A stretch of DNA of 64,000 nucleotides from contig NZ_QKQS01000023.1 in assembly GCF_003226555.1 (NCBI RefSeq), forward strand, positions 1,505,123-1,569,122, written 5' to 3'. Below, piece after piece: positions 7,694 through 16,915 of the stretch. The stretch is from Rhodopseudomonas palustris (GTDB lineage: Bacteria > Pseudomonadota > Alphaproteobacteria > Rhizobiales > Xanthobacteraceae). Position numbers and translations under genes: made by a program. The notes under the pieces were generated by a model, which was not told the origin of the DNA, made no database searches, and was given only the letters and a program-made list of their open reading frames with translations. The stretch's first letter is position 1. Each line of letters begins with the position of its first letter.

Positions 7694-9358
7694 TCAGGTC
7701 CTGCTGATGTCGACGTTCTTGGTCTCGGGCAGGAAGATCAGGCCCACCACCACCGTGATCGACGCGAACACGATCGGGTACCACAGACCCGCGTAGATAT
7801 CGCCGGTCGAGGCGACGATCGCGAATGCGGTCGCCGGCAACAGGCCGCCGAACCAGCCGTTGCCGATGTGATACGGCAGCGACATCGAGGTGTAGCGGAT
7901 CCGGGTCGGGAACAGTTCGACCAGCAGCGCCGCGATCGGGCCGTAGACCATGGTGACGAACAGCACCAGCACGAACAGCAGGCCGATCACCGCGGCGATG
8001 TTCGGGCTGAACACATCGAACGGGTGTGCCATTTTGACGATCTGGGGGTTGCCGGCCTTCGGATAGCCGGCTTCGTGCACCGCCGCGAGTACCTGCGGGT
8101 TCGAGGTCTTGGCGTCGATGTACGGCACCTCCTTGTCGTTCACCATGACCTTGACGCCGGAGCCGGCCGGGCCGCTGACGGTGGAGTACTTCACCGACGA
8201 TTTCGACAGGAAGTCGCGGGCGGTGTCGCACGGCTTGGAGAAGACGCGGGTGCCGACCGGGTTGAACAGATCGCCGCAGCCGGCGGGGTCGGCGACGACC
8301 TGCACCTTCACGGTCTCGATCGCCTTCTCCAGCGCCGGGTTGGCGTAGGTGGTGATCATCCGGAAGATCGGGAAGAACGACAGCGCCGCGATCAGGCACC
8401 CGGTGAGGATGATCGGCTTGCGGCCGATCTTGTCCGACAGCCAGCCGAAGATGATGAAGAAGCCGGTGCCGAGCAGCAGCGACCAGGCGATCAGCAGGTT
8501 CGAGGTGTAGCCGTCGACCTTCAGGATCGATTGCAGGAAGAACAGCGCGTAGAACTGGCCGGTGTACCAGACCACGCCCTGGCCCATCACCGCGCCGAGC
8601 AGCGCGATCAGCACGATCTTGGCGTTGCCCCAGTTGGCGAACGCTTCGGTCAGCGGCGCCTTCGAGGTCTTGCCCTCTTCCTTCATCTGCTTGAACACCG
8701 GCGACTCGTTGAGCCGGAGCCGGATCCAGACCGAGACGCCGAGCAGGGCGACCGACACCAGGAACGGCACGCGCCAGCCCCAATCGGCGAACGCGGCTTC
8801 CCCGACGATGGTGCGGGTGGCGAGGATCACCAGCAGCGACAGGAACAGGCCGAGCGTTGCGGTGGTCTGAATGAACGAGGTGTAGTAGCCGCGTTTGCCG
8901 GGCGGAGCATGTTCGGCGACGTAGGTCGCGGCGCCGCCATACTCGCCGCCGAGCGCGAGGCCCTGCAGCAGACGCAAGCTGATCAGGATGATCGGCGCGG
9001 CGATGCCGATCGTCGCTGCGTTGGGCAGCAGGCCGACAATGAACGTCGACAGGCCCATGATCAGGATGGTGACCAGGAAGGTGTATTTGCGGCCGACGAT
9101 GTCGCCGACCCGGCCGAACACGATGGCGCCGAACGGGCGCACCAGGAAGCCGGCGGCGAACGCCAGCAGCGCGAAGATGTCCCGGGTGGCCGGCGGATAG
9201 GCGCTGAAGAACTGCGCACCAATGATCGCGGCGAGCGATCCGTACAGGTAGAAATCGTACCATTCGAAAACGGTACCGAGCGAAGAAGCGAGAATGACGA
9301 ACCGCTCGTCGCGGGTCATTCCGCCCGATCGCTTGCTCGTCGCGGCGAGTGTAGCCAT
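7694..9358 (-). CDS. MFS transporter, metabolite:H+ symporter (MHS) family
   Basis: 554 residues, larger than the usual 430. Twelve membrane segments with the MFS motif GRVGDIVGRKYT after TM2 and the MHS-type GGEYGGAATYVAEHAP in TM4-5. About 110 extra residues form a hydrophilic domain in the second half (DPAGCGDLFNPVGT through PYIDAKTSNPQVL), probably a periplasmic loop between two late helices; similar long members occur in Bradyrhizobium. The ATG at 9358 follows GGGAGG; the frame continues upstream. MHS proteins import organic acids, proline, betaine or shikimate with protons. Divergent from the LuxR-type regulator, which could link the transporter to the kinase system; substrate unknown. 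Confidence 0.85.
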   Translation of the reverse strand: MATLAATSKRSGGMTRDERFVILASSLGTVFEWYDFYLYGSLAAIIGAQFFSAYPPATRDIFALLAFAAGFLVRPFGAIVFGRVGDIVGRKYTFLVTILIMGLSTFIVGLLPNAATIGIAAPIILISLRLLQGLALGGEYGGAATYVAEHAPPGKRGYYTSFIQTTATLGLFLSLLVILATRTIVGEAAFADWGWRVPFLVSVALLGVSVWIRLRLNESPVFKQMKEEGKTSKAPLTEAFANWGNAKIVLIALLGAVMGQGVVWYTGQFYALFFLQSILKVDGYTSNLLIAWSLLLGTGFFIIFGWLSDKIGRKPIILTGCLIAALSFFPIFRMITTYANPALEKAIETVKVQVVADPAGCGDLFNPVGTRVFSKPCDTARDFLSKSSVKYSTVSGPAGSGVKVMVNDKEVPYIDAKTSNPQVLAAVHEAGYPKAGNPQIVKMAHPFDVFSPNIAAVIGLLFVLVLFVTMVYGPIAALLVELFPTRIRYTSMSLPYHIGNGWFGGLLPATAFAIVASTGDIYAGLWYPIVFASITVVVGLIFLPETKNVDISRT

Positions 9359-9566
9359 CAGCGTTTGCCTCCCTGAGGTTGTTTCGAGGGCTATGTTGTT
9401 GTTTTTATTACGCACGCGCCGCGTCAAACGGCGCTGGCGGATCGTGCGTCAGTGTACGGTAGCACCGCCGCTGCATCGCGGCATTACGACTTTCGACGCC
9501 GAAAATCCGCACAGTTGCGCTTGCTCAATGTTTTCGGCTGCGCGTGAGGGCATGATGATACGGACG

Positions 9567-9584
9567 AGGCGGACATGTCCGCCT
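9567..9584. promoter_or_regulatory. 18-bp perfect palindrome in the divergent MFS/response-regulator region
   Basis: AGGCGGACATGTCCGCCT reads the same on both strands. It lies 209 bp upstream of the MFS start and about 100 bp upstream of the response-regulator start. A perfect 18-bp palindrome in a shared control region is a good operator candidate for a dimeric regulator; which protein binds is unknown. Confidence 0.45.
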
Positions 9585-9685
9585 TGCCAGCCGTCCATCT
9601 GAGGGCGACACTTGCGACCGGTTCGCTGCGGCGTGCCGGCAGAAGAACAGTTCGGTTCGGTTCCAGCTTGCGAGTAAGGGACATC

Positions 9686-10363
9686 ATGAGCACCCCCGCC
9701 AGCACGCATTTGATCATTGCCGACGACCACCCGTTGTTTCGCGATGCGCTCCGTCTGGCGGTTGCCAGCGTCGTGTCCGCCGCGAAGATCGGTGAGGTCG
9801 GATCCTTCGAAGACCTGACTGCAATGCTCGAGCGCGAGGGCGACGTCGACCTTGTGTTGCTCGACCTCAAGATGCCGGGGATCAGCGGCTTTTCCGGGCT
9901 GATCTATCTCCGGGCGCAGTATCCGGCGATCCCGGTGGTGGTGGTGTCCGCCAGCGACGATGTCGAGACCATCCGCCGCTCGCTGGATTTCGGCGCCTCG
10001 GGCTTCGTGCCGAAACGCTTCGGCGTCGAGAAGCTCGGCGAGGCGATCCTGCGGGTGCTGGACGGTGACGTCTGGGTGCCACCGGATGTCGACCTGTCGG
10101 CCGCGTCCGATCCGGAGACGTCCAAGCTACGCGACCGGCTGGTGACGCTGACGCCGCAGCAGGTGCGGGTGCTGATGATGCTGTCCGAAGGCCTGCTCAA
10201 CAAGCAGATCGCCTACGAGCTCGGCGTCTCCGAAGCCACGATCAAGGCCCACGTTTCGGCGATCCTGCAGAAGCTCGGCGTCGAGAGCCGGACCCAGGCG
10301 GTGATCGCCGCCGCCAAGATTTCCGGCAACCAGTGGCGCCAGGAAGAGCCGATCGCGTCGTAG
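9686..10363 (+). CDS. LuxR/NarL-type two-component response regulator
   Basis: 225 residues. REC domain at about 8-125 with the acidic pocket IIADDHPLF, the phosphoacceptor Asp in VLLDLKMPG, the conserved Ser in VVVVSASDD and Lys in GFVPKRFG. The C-terminal LuxR helix-turn-helix is at about 150-210 (LTPQQVRVLMMLSEGLLNKQ and VSEATIKAHVSAILQKLG). The ATG at 9686 follows TAAGGGA; an upstream in-frame extension has no family similarity. It is convergent with the SSF hybrid kinase. The pair resembles CrbS/CrbR and rhizobial MctS/MctR, which activate acetate and monocarboxylate uptake genes; partner assignment is an inference from context and type. Confidence 0.92.
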   Translation: MSTPASTHLIIADDHPLFRDALRLAVASVVSAAKIGEVGSFEDLTAMLEREGDVDLVLLDLKMPGISGFSGLIYLRAQYPAIPVVVVSASDDVETIRRSLDFGASGFVPKRFGVEKLGEAILRVLDGDVWVPPDVDLSAASDPETSKLRDRLVTLTPQQVRVLMMLSEGLLNKQIAYELGVSEATIKAHVSAILQKLGVESRTQAVIAAAKISGNQWRQEEPIAS

Positions 10364-10396
10364 AGTTAGTCCTTTTGTACGACGGAGATAGCCTCT

Positions 10397-10504
10397 CCCT
10401 CATGGTGAGGAGGCGCGAAGCGCCGTCTCGAACCATGAGGCGGCACGGCCTTGCCTTCCAGCTCATCCTTCGAGACGGCCGCTGCGCGGCCTCCTCAGGA
10501 TGAG
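10397..10504. repeat. Pair of REP-like palindromic repeats (family R1)
   Basis: Two hairpin-forming units in the 163 bp between the convergent regulator and kinase genes: one at 10397-10440 and an oppositely oriented relative at 10464-10504. The first is identical over 44 bp to 54555-54598. The second is the counterpart of 54469-54511 and 39548-39590. Arms differ between units by paired changes (TGG with CCA in one, TCC with GGA in the other), so the stem is kept. They may also terminate transcription of the flanking genes. Confidence 0.85.
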
Positions 10505-10526
10505 GTCGGTGTGCCGGGATAAGTGA

Positions 10527-13500
10527 TTACTCCGCCGCCGCCACCGACTGCTGCGCGTGCCATTGGCTCAGCAGTGCCCGCAGCGAGGCGGCTTTCACCG
10601 GCTTGTTCAGCACTGCGATCTCTTCCTGCCGTGCCGAGGCGCGGACGCCGGGGCTGCGGTCGGCGGTGATCAGGATCGCCGGGATGCTCTGGCCGAAGCG
10701 GGCGCGGATTTCCCGGATCGCCGCGATGCCGTTGCCGCGATCGAGGTGGTAATCGACAAGCAGGCCGGTGACGCGCTGATCGCTGCTCTCGATCGCCCGG
10801 ATCGCGGCCTCCGGATCGGCGACCGCGATCACCTTGGCATCCCAGGTGGTCAGCAGCGTCTTCATGCCGTCGAGGATCGCCGGGTCGTTTTCGATGCAGA
10901 CCACCAGGATGCCGCTCATCGACGCGCGGGACAGTGGCGTCGCACTGGTCACTGCGGCGGTATGATTGACGACTTCGGCGACCGGCACGGTCACCGAGAA
11001 GCACGAGCCGCCGCCGCGATTGGAATCCAGCGCGATGCCGTGGTTGAGCACTCTTGCCAGCCGCTCGACGATCGACAGTCCAAGGCCGAGACCACGAGCG
11101 ATCCGCGCGCCCTGTTCGAGCCGGTGGAATTCCTTGAAGATCTCGCCGCGCTTGAGGATCGGCACGCCGACGCCGGTATCGTAGATGCCAATCCGCAGCG
11201 ACTGGCCCTGCCGCCGGCAGCCGACCAGGACCCGGCCCTGCGGGGTGTATTTGATCGCGTTGGAGATCAGGTTCTGCAGCAGCCGCCGCAGCATCAGCCG
11301 GTCCGACTGCACCGGCAGCGAGCACGGCACGAAGCTCAGCTCCAGCCCCTTGGCGCGCGCCGTCGGAGCAAACTCGATCTCCAGTGACCGCATCAGATCG
11401 CCGATCACGAAACTCGACAGCGACGGTGTCATCGCGCCAGCGTCGAGCCGGGAGATGTCGAGCAGCGCGCCGATGATTTCTTCGATCGCCTGCAGCGACT
11501 CGTCGATGTTGTCGACCAGCCGCGAATCCTCGCTACCGGCCTGGCGCTCGACCAGGCTGGTGGCGTAGAGCCGCGCCGCGTTGAGCGGCTGCAGGATGTC
11601 GTGGCTGGCGGCGGCGAGGAAGCGGGTCTTGGAGATGTTGGCTTCTTCGGCCGTACTCTTGGCGAGCGCGAGCTGCGAATTCAGCCGCGTCAATTCCTCG
11701 GTGCGTTCGCGCACCCGGCGCTCCAGCGTGGCGTTGGCGCGCTCCAGCGCTTCGGCAGCTTCGAAACTCGGGGTGACGTCGGAGAAGGTGATCACCAGCC
11801 CGCCGTCGGGCATCCGGTTGGCGCGCACCTCGACGACCAGATGCCGCTCTGGGAACCGTTCGATGAACGGCTCGCCCTCGGTGGTGTAGGCCGCCATCCG
11901 CATCTGAGTATGCGCTTCGGCGTCGGTCGGGGCGATGCCGTTGCTGGCGAGGAATTCCAGGATCTCGATCAGCGGAATGCCGATCTGGATGATGTGCGGG
12001 GGTAGGCCGAGGATCTCGCCGAACTGCCGGTTCGAGCAGATCAGTTGCAGCTCGGGATTGAACACCGCGATGCCCTGGCGGACGTGGTTCAGGGCGGTCT
12101 GAAGAATTTCGCGGTTGAAGTGCAGCGCCGCGTGGGAATCGTCCAGCAGCTTCAGTGCGGCTTCCGCCGACACTGTGCGCTTGCGCAGCAGCAGCGACAG
12201 CACCAAGCGTGACGAGGCGGCGCCGATCGACGACGCGATCAGATGTTCGGCGTGCTTCAGCAGTTCGAAATCCGCCGGCGCGGCGGGGTCGAGCGTGATG
12301 CGGCGGCCGGCGGCGAAGTTGCGGAAAGAGTCCCGGGTGCGGTCCGGGCCGAGATATTGCGAGACCGCTCCGACGATGTCCTGCACCGTGACGGTGGTGC
12401 GCCAACGCCGGAACGCCGGAGTCATCGGTGTCAGCGTGTCGGGCACGAACACTTCGGCTTGCAGCCGCTCGATCGATGACGGCTGCCGCAACAGTGACAG
12501 CACGATATAGGCGACGAGATTTAGCGACAGGCTCCACAGCACGCCGTGCAGCAACGGCGGCAGGTCGGAGCCGAACAGAGCCTGCGGCCGCAGCGCCTCG
12601 ATCCCCCATGGGCCGTGCTGCAACAGCAGCAGCCCGGCGGTCGAGTTCTCCATGAAGCTCGGAATGAACAGCGTGTAGGCCCACACCGCGAACCCGACGA
12701 GCAGGCCGCCGATCGCGCCGCGCGCGGTGGCGCGGCGCCAGATCAGCCCGCCGAAGAACGACGGCGCGAACTGGGCAATGGCGGCGAACGACAAGAGGCC
12801 GATCGCTGCGAGTTGAGTGTTGCCGAGAGCCCGGTAATACAGATAGGCGAGAATCAGGATCGCGAAGATCGCCAGCCGCCGAACCGTCAGCAGGAAACTG
12901 CCGAAATTGCGCTGCTCGTCGGCCCGCGGCGCGCCATGGCGCTTCAGCACCAGCGGCATCACCAGATCGTTCGACACCATCACGGCGAGCGCGACGCATT
13001 CGACGATCACCATCGCGGTCGCGGCCGACAGCCCGCCGATGAACACCGCGACGCTGAGCATCGGGGCATTCGCCTCGATCGGCAGCGCCAGCACGTACAT
13101 GTCGCTGTCGACCTTGCCGAACGGGAACTTGACCAGGCCGGCCAGCGCGATCGGGATCACGAACAGGTTGATCGCAACCAGATACAGCGGAAACAGCCAG
13201 CGGGCGCGGCCGACCTCGGCGTCGTTGGAATTCTCCACCACGCTGACGTGGAATTGCCGCGGCAGCATCATGAAGGCGCAGAACGACAGCGCCGTCATGG
13301 TCAGGAAATTGGCCGGCGAGGTCGAATCGAGCGCCCGGACCGCTTCGGGCATCTGCATCGCCCGCTCGATCAGGGCCGAAGGGCTGAACAGCCAGAAGGT
13401 GACGAAGATGCCGGCGGCCAGGAACGCCACCAGCTTGACGATCGACTCGGTGGCGACCGCCAGCATCAGCCCGTGCTGGTGTTCGGTGGCGCTGGCCTGG

Positions 13501-14036
13501 CGCGTGCCGAACAGCACCGTGAACAGCGCCATCGCCATGGCCACGATCAACGCGATGTCGCCGACGATCGGGATGTCGGCGATGTTGTGGTCGTCGCCGA
13601 GGATGGTCTGCAGCGACGACGACACCGCCTTCAACTGCAGCGCGATGTAGGGCACCGAGCCGACGATCGCGATGATCGCCACGGTGGCGGCGACCTTCTG
13701 GCTCTTGCCGTAGCGGGCGGCGATGAAGTCGGCGATCGAGGTGATGTTCTGCGATTTCGCCAGCCGGATGACGCGGCGCAGCAGCGGCGTCGCCACCATG
13801 ATCATCAGAACCGGGCCGACATAGATCGCCAGAAAGTCGAAGCTGGAGCGGCTGGCGAAGCCGACCGAGCCGAAAAACGTCCAGGACGTGCAATAGATCG
13901 CCAGCGATAGCGGATAGATCAGCCCGCCGGCCCGTTCGCGCTGGCCTTTCGACAGCCGGTCGCCCCAGCTCGCGACGCAGAACAGAAACCCGATGTAGGC
14001 GAGAGCGGCTGCGATCACGCCCCAATCGTGCAGCAT
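10527..14036 (-). CDS. Hybrid sensor histidine kinase with SSF transporter-like sensor domain
   Basis: 1169 residues. Residues about 1-500 form a sodium:solute symporter (SSF/PutP-like) domain of about 13 helices. After a linker, probably STAC-like, comes a PAS domain (GIAVFNPELQLICSNRQFGEILG), a coiled coil (ERRVRERTEELTRLNSQLAL), a HisKA box with the phosphorylated His in AAASHDILQPLNAARLY near residue 812, an HATPase domain (N box NLISNAIKYTPQG, G boxes YDTGVGVP and GLGLGLSIVERL) and a receiver domain at about 1040-1160 with Asp in LLVDYHLDRGNG. This is the architecture of CrbS in Vibrio and Pseudomonas, where SSF-coupled signalling controls acetate use. The SSF part may sense or transport a small carboxylate. 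The partner is probably the convergent LuxR-type regulator. Confidence 0.93.
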   Translation of the reverse strand: MLHDWGVIAAALAYIGFLFCVASWGDRLSKGQRERAGGLIYPLSLAIYCTSWTFFGSVGFASRSSFDFLAIYVGPVLMIMVATPLLRRVIRLAKSQNITSIADFIAARYGKSQKVAATVAIIAIVGSVPYIALQLKAVSSSLQTILGDDHNIADIPIVGDIALIVAMAMALFTVLFGTRQASATEHQHGLMLAVATESIVKLVAFLAAGIFVTFWLFSPSALIERAMQMPEAVRALDSTSPANFLTMTALSFCAFMMLPRQFHVSVVENSNDAEVGRARWLFPLYLVAINLFVIPIALAGLVKFPFGKVDSDMYVLALPIEANAPMLSVAVFIGGLSAATAMVIVECVALAVMVSNDLVMPLVLKRHGAPRADEQRNFGSFLLTVRRLAIFAILILAYLYYRALGNTQLAAIGLLSFAAIAQFAPSFFGGLIWRRATARGAIGGLLVGFAVWAYTLFIPSFMENSTAGLLLLQHGPWGIEALRPQALFGSDLPPLLHGVLWSLSLNLVAYIVLSLLRQPSSIERLQAEVFVPDTLTPMTPAFRRWRTTVTVQDIVGAVSQYLGPDRTRDSFRNFAAGRRITLDPAAPADFELLKHAEHLIASSIGAASSRLVLSLLLRKRTVSAEAALKLLDDSHAALHFNREILQTALNHVRQGIAVFNPELQLICSNRQFGEILGLPPHIIQIGIPLIEILEFLASNGIAPTDAEAHTQMRMAAYTTEGEPFIERFPERHLVVEVRANRMPDGGLVITFSDVTPSFEAAEALERANATLERRVRERTEELTRLNSQLALAKSTAEEANISKTRFLAAASHDILQPLNAARLYATSLVERQAGSEDSRLVDNIDESLQAIEEIIGALLDISRLDAGAMTPSLSSFVIGDLMRSLEIEFAPTARAKGLELSFVPCSLPVQSDRLMLRRLLQNLISNAIKYTPQGRVLVGCRRQGQSLRIGIYDTGVGVPILKRGEIFKEFHRLEQGARIARGLGLGLSIVERLARVLNHGIALDSNRGGGSCFSVTVPVAEVVNHTAAVTSATPLSRASMSGILVVCIENDPAILDGMKTLLTTWDAKVIAVADPEAAIRAIESSDQRVTGLLVDYHLDRGNGIAAIREIRARFGQSIPAILITADRSPGVRASARQEEIAVLNKPVKAASLRALLSQWHAQQSVAAAE

Positions 14037-14134
14037 CGCGGTCGTGCTCCCTCGCGCTAGGCGATTGATCGATCGCCCCGCACCAGGCCGGATGCAGCCT
14101 TGCGGGACGCGATCGTCAGCCTACCAAAATCGAA

Positions 14135-14175
14135 GGGGCGCCTGCGACAGGGATTTTCCCGGTCGCGGGCGCCCC
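14135..14175 (-). terminator. Terminator downstream of hemA
   Basis: A 19-bp stem (14135-14153 with 14157-14175) containing one wobble and one mismatch, with a 3-nt loop. On the minus strand it is followed by TTCGATTTT. It lies 40 bp after the hemA stop and before the kinase gene, so it probably ends the hemA transcript. Confidence 0.6.
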
Positions 14176-14214
14176 CGCTGAATAGTCGCTACCGTATCGT
14201 GCGCGCGGTGCGGA

Positions 14215-15444
14215 TCACTCCGCGGCGAGCGCCTTGGCGCCGAGCGGCAGGCCGAGCTCGTTCCAGACCTGCACCAGGGCTTCGGCGAGCGCGTCGATCA
14301 GCTTGTCGTCATGATACGGCGACGGCGTGATCCGCAGCCGCTCCAGGCCACGGGCGACGGTCGGGTAGTTGATCGGCTGAATGTAGATGCTGTGCTGGTC
14401 GAGCAGCAGGTCCGACGCCTTCTTGCATTTCTCGGCGTCGCCGACGAACACCGGCACGATGTGGGTGTCGGTCGGCATCACCGGAATGCCGGCGTTGTTC
14501 AGCACCGCCTTGACGCGGGCGGCGCGGTCCTGATGACGTTCGCGCTCCCAGGTCGAGGCGCGCAGGTGCTTGATCGCCGCAGTTGCCGCGGCGCAGATCG
14601 GCGGCGGCAGCGCGGTGGTGAAGATGAAGCCCGGAGCGTAGGAGCGTACCGCGTCGATCACTTCGGTCTTGCCGGTGATGTAGCCGCCGAGGCAGCCGAA
14701 CGCCTTGGCGAGGGTCGCTTCGATGATGTCGATGCGGGCCATCACGCCGTCACGCTCGGCGACGCCGGCACCGTGCGCGCCGTACATGCCGACCGCGTGC
14801 ACTTCGTCGCAGTAGGTCATGGCATTGTACTTCTCGGCGAGATCGCAGATCTTCGCCAGCGGTGCGGTGTCGCCGTCCATCGAGTACAGGCTCTCGAACG
14901 CGATCAGCTTCGGCCGGTCCGGACCGGCGGCGATCAGCAGTTCTTCGAGATGCGCGGTATCGTTGTGGCGCCACACCACGCGCTCGCAGCCCGACTGGCG
15001 AATGCCTTCGATCATCGAGTTGTGGTTGAGCGCGTCCGACAGGATCAGACAGTTCGGGATCAACCGGCCCAGGGTCGACAGGCCGGTCTGGTTGGAGACG
15101 TAGCCCGAGGTGAACAGCAGCGCCGCTTCCTTGCCGTGCAGCGAGGCGATTTCCTGCTCGAGTTGCACCAGCGGATGATGCGTGCCGGCGATGTTACGGG
15201 TGCCGCCGGCGCCGGTGCCGATCCGGGTCGCGGTCTCGACCATCGCCCCGACCACCTTCGGGTGCTGGCCCATGCCCAAGTAATCGTTCGAGCACCAGAT
15301 CACGACATCGCGAGGTCCGGAAGCGGAATGCCATGTGGCGTGCGGGAACCTGCCGGCGAGTCGCTCGAGATCGGCGAACACGCGGTAACGACGCTCCTCG
15401 TGCAGGCGGTTGAGAGCGTCTTGAAAGAACTGGTTGTACTGCAT
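14215..15444 (-). CDS. hemA: 5-aminolevulinate synthase
   Basis: 409 residues, the normal size. It condenses glycine and succinyl-CoA to 5-aminolevulinate with pyridoxal phosphate, the first step of heme and bacteriochlorophyll synthesis (C4 pathway). Features: [20 protein letters not shown] start; the [13 protein letters not shown] substrate loop; [25 protein letters not shown] with the PLP-contacting Asp and His; and the PLP lysine in [13 protein letters not shown] near residue 248. It ends in the expected alphaproteobacterial C-terminus. A FixK/FNR-type box 150 bp upstream predicts activation under low oxygen. Alphaproteobacterial phototrophs often have a second ALA synthase elsewhere; that cannot be judged here. 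Confidence 0.97.
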   Translation of the reverse strand: MQYNQFFQDALNRLHEERRYRVFADLERLAGRFPHATWHSASGPRDVVIWCSNDYLGMGQHPKVVGAMVETATRIGTGAGGTRNIAGTHHPLVQLEQEIASLHGKEAALLFTSGYVSNQTGLSTLGRLIPNCLILSDALNHNSMIEGIRQSGCERVVWRHNDTAHLEELLIAAGPDRPKLIAFESLYSMDGDTAPLAKICDLAEKYNAMTYCDEVHAVGMYGAHGAGVAERDGVMARIDIIEATLAKAFGCLGGYITGKTEVIDAVRSYAPGFIFTTALPPPICAAATAAIKHLRASTWERERHQDRAARVKAVLNNAGIPVMPTDTHIVPVFVGDAEKCKKASDLLLDQHSIYIQPINYPTVARGLERLRITPSPYHDDKLIDALAEALVQVWNELGLPLGAKALAAE

Positions 15445-15564
15445 CGCGATGACCTGTTGGGGAGGCGGATCGAACGACGGAACGCCGCACGCGGCGAGAC
15501 TATTAGAACTCTTCCATCACCGAAGTCGAGGCGCAATTCGACGTTCGAGCTGCGCCGGTTCCGA

Positions 15565-15607
15565 TCCATATCACCGCTGTCGCAGGTGATTGCTTGATGA
15601 AGATCAA
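15565..15607 (-). promoter_or_regulatory. FixK/FNR-type box and promoter of hemA
   Basis: TTGAT-GAAG-ATCAA, a perfect FNR/FixK half-site pair, lies at 15594-15607 with its centre at 15600.5. On the minus strand a TATGGA -10 element lies at 15565-15570. That puts the box at about -41.5, the class II activator position. An additional inverted repeat, ATCACC with GGTGAT, occupies 15570-15575 and 15585-15590 between box and -10. Confidence 0.75.
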
Positions 15608-15667
15608 TGCCGCTTCGAAGGGGGCATTCCGGCGTGTCCGGGAATACGCGGACAGCGCGGCCAAGAG

Positions 15668-16729
15668 TTAAGTCGGCGTAAATTGCAGGACGCCGTCGGT
15701 GTCCGGCGCGAGCTGCAAGCGGTTCTGTGCAAGCATGTAGTTGACGTGCGCGATCAGCTCGCCGACGGCAAAGCCGGTCTGATGAGCGTCGAGCACGTGT
15801 TTGTGAAACACCACCGGGACCAGCTCCGCCGAGCTCATCGGCCTGTCACGGCAGGCGTCGGCGATCATCTCGCAGCGCTCTTGGTGGTGGTCGGCAAGCT
15901 GCTTGATGCGGGCCTTAACGCCGTGAAACGGCAGTCCGTGGCCGGGCAGTACCAGCGCGTCGTCGGGCAGCAACGCGTCGAGCTCCGCGAGCGAGCCGAG
16001 GTAGGAGCCGAGTGCGTCTTCGTCCGGTTCGTGAGCCCAGACGCTGACGTTCGGCGAGATCTTGCTGAGCACTTGGTCGGCGGAGAGGAACAGCTTCTCG
16101 GTGGCGCAATACAGCATCACCTGATCGGGTGAGTGGCCGGCACCGGTGATAATACGAAAAGACCGCTCGCCGATCCGGATCTCTTGGCCCTTGGAAAGGC
16201 GTCGATACGCCGCTGGCAGCGGTACTGTCTTCTTCAGATAGTCCTGACCGCGTCCGACCAATTGCTCGATCACTTTTTCGTCAATTCCGTGCCGACGGAA
16301 GAACGCGCGGTTGTTGACCAGCCGCTCGTCGGTTCGCCTGTTCTGGTGATACACGCCCTGCAGATATTCGATCTGCGACATGTAGAACGGGCAGCCGAAC
16401 CGCTGCACGATCCAGCCGGCCATGCCGACATGATCGGGATGGGCATGGGTAACGATCACCCGGCTGATGGCAAAGCCCGCAAGCGCGCCGTCGAACAGCC
16501 TTTCCCAGGCCTCGATGGTGGCGTCGTTGCCGAAGCCGGTATCGACCATCGCCCAGCCGTCGCCATCGGCGAGCAGGTAGATGTTCACGTGATTGAGCCG
16601 GAACGGCAGCTTGAGCCGTAGCCACAACACGCCCGGTGCGATTTCGACCGTCTGATCCGGTCCGGGATGGCCGTCGTGCAGATAGTGGAGTTCGTCGTGC
16701 GGCGTGGTGGCGTCGGTCTTCTTATTCAT
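15668..16729 (-). CDS. MBL-fold metallohydrolase
   Basis: 353 residues. Metallo-beta-lactamase domain with the metal motif THAHPDHVG near residue 95, the earlier MVDTGFGN strand, a later metal histidine in ITGAGHSPDQV, the Asp in FLSADQVL and the final His in VLPGHGLPF. The C-terminal region (residues about 270-350) resembles the winged-helix-like LACTB2/glyoxalase-II-type extension. The ATG at 16729 is used. No signal peptide, so probably a cytoplasmic hydrolase of a thioester or similar substrate; the substrate cannot be inferred. Same strand as hemA but separated by 223 bp holding the hemA promoter. Confidence 0.9.
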   Translation of the reverse strand: MNKKTDATTPHDELHYLHDGHPGPDQTVEIAPGVLWLRLKLPFRLNHVNIYLLADGDGWAMVDTGFGNDATIEAWERLFDGALAGFAISRVIVTHAHPDHVGMAGWIVQRFGCPFYMSQIEYLQGVYHQNRRTDERLVNNRAFFRRHGIDEKVIEQLVGRGQDYLKKTVPLPAAYRRLSKGQEIRIGERSFRIITGAGHSPDQVMLYCATEKLFLSADQVLSKISPNVSVWAHEPDEDALGSYLGSLAELDALLPDDALVLPGHGLPFHGVKARIKQLADHHQERCEMIADACRDRPMSSAELVPVVFHKHVLDAHQTGFAVGELIAHVNYMLAQNRLQLAPDTDGVLQFTPT

Positions 16730-16864
16730 TCGGCGCAGGCTCCCTGATCCGACTTAGCGGGAGCGGAGCGGTGGCGCCAGCCGAAAAACGGCCGGGGCGG
16801 CTGCAGTTGGAGCGGGGCAGGGTCCTCGCCGCGCAAAAAGGCTTGCGGTGCAGCGTCTGGACAC

Positions 16865-16896
16865 AAAAAAGGCCGGCGGCGCGTACGCCGCCGGCC
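16865..16896 (-). terminator. Rho-independent terminator of the chemoreceptor gene
   Basis: A perfect 11-bp GC stem (16871-16881 with 16886-16896), loop CGTA, and on the minus strand a run of six Ts (plus-strand A-run at 16865-16870). It lies 20 bp past the chemoreceptor stop at 16916. Confidence 0.88.
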
Positions 16897-16915
16897 GTTC
16901 GAAGCTGTCCGACGG

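Noticed and set aside
7664..9376. 570-codon forward frame opposite the MFS transporter
   Set aside because: Hydrophilic, His/Asp/Arg-rich translation typical of antisense to a membrane protein gene; the reverse frame has MHS motifs.
12546..13910. 454-codon forward frame opposite the SSF domain of the hybrid kinase
   Set aside because: Arg/Gln/Asp/His-rich shadow of a transmembrane region on the opposite strand.
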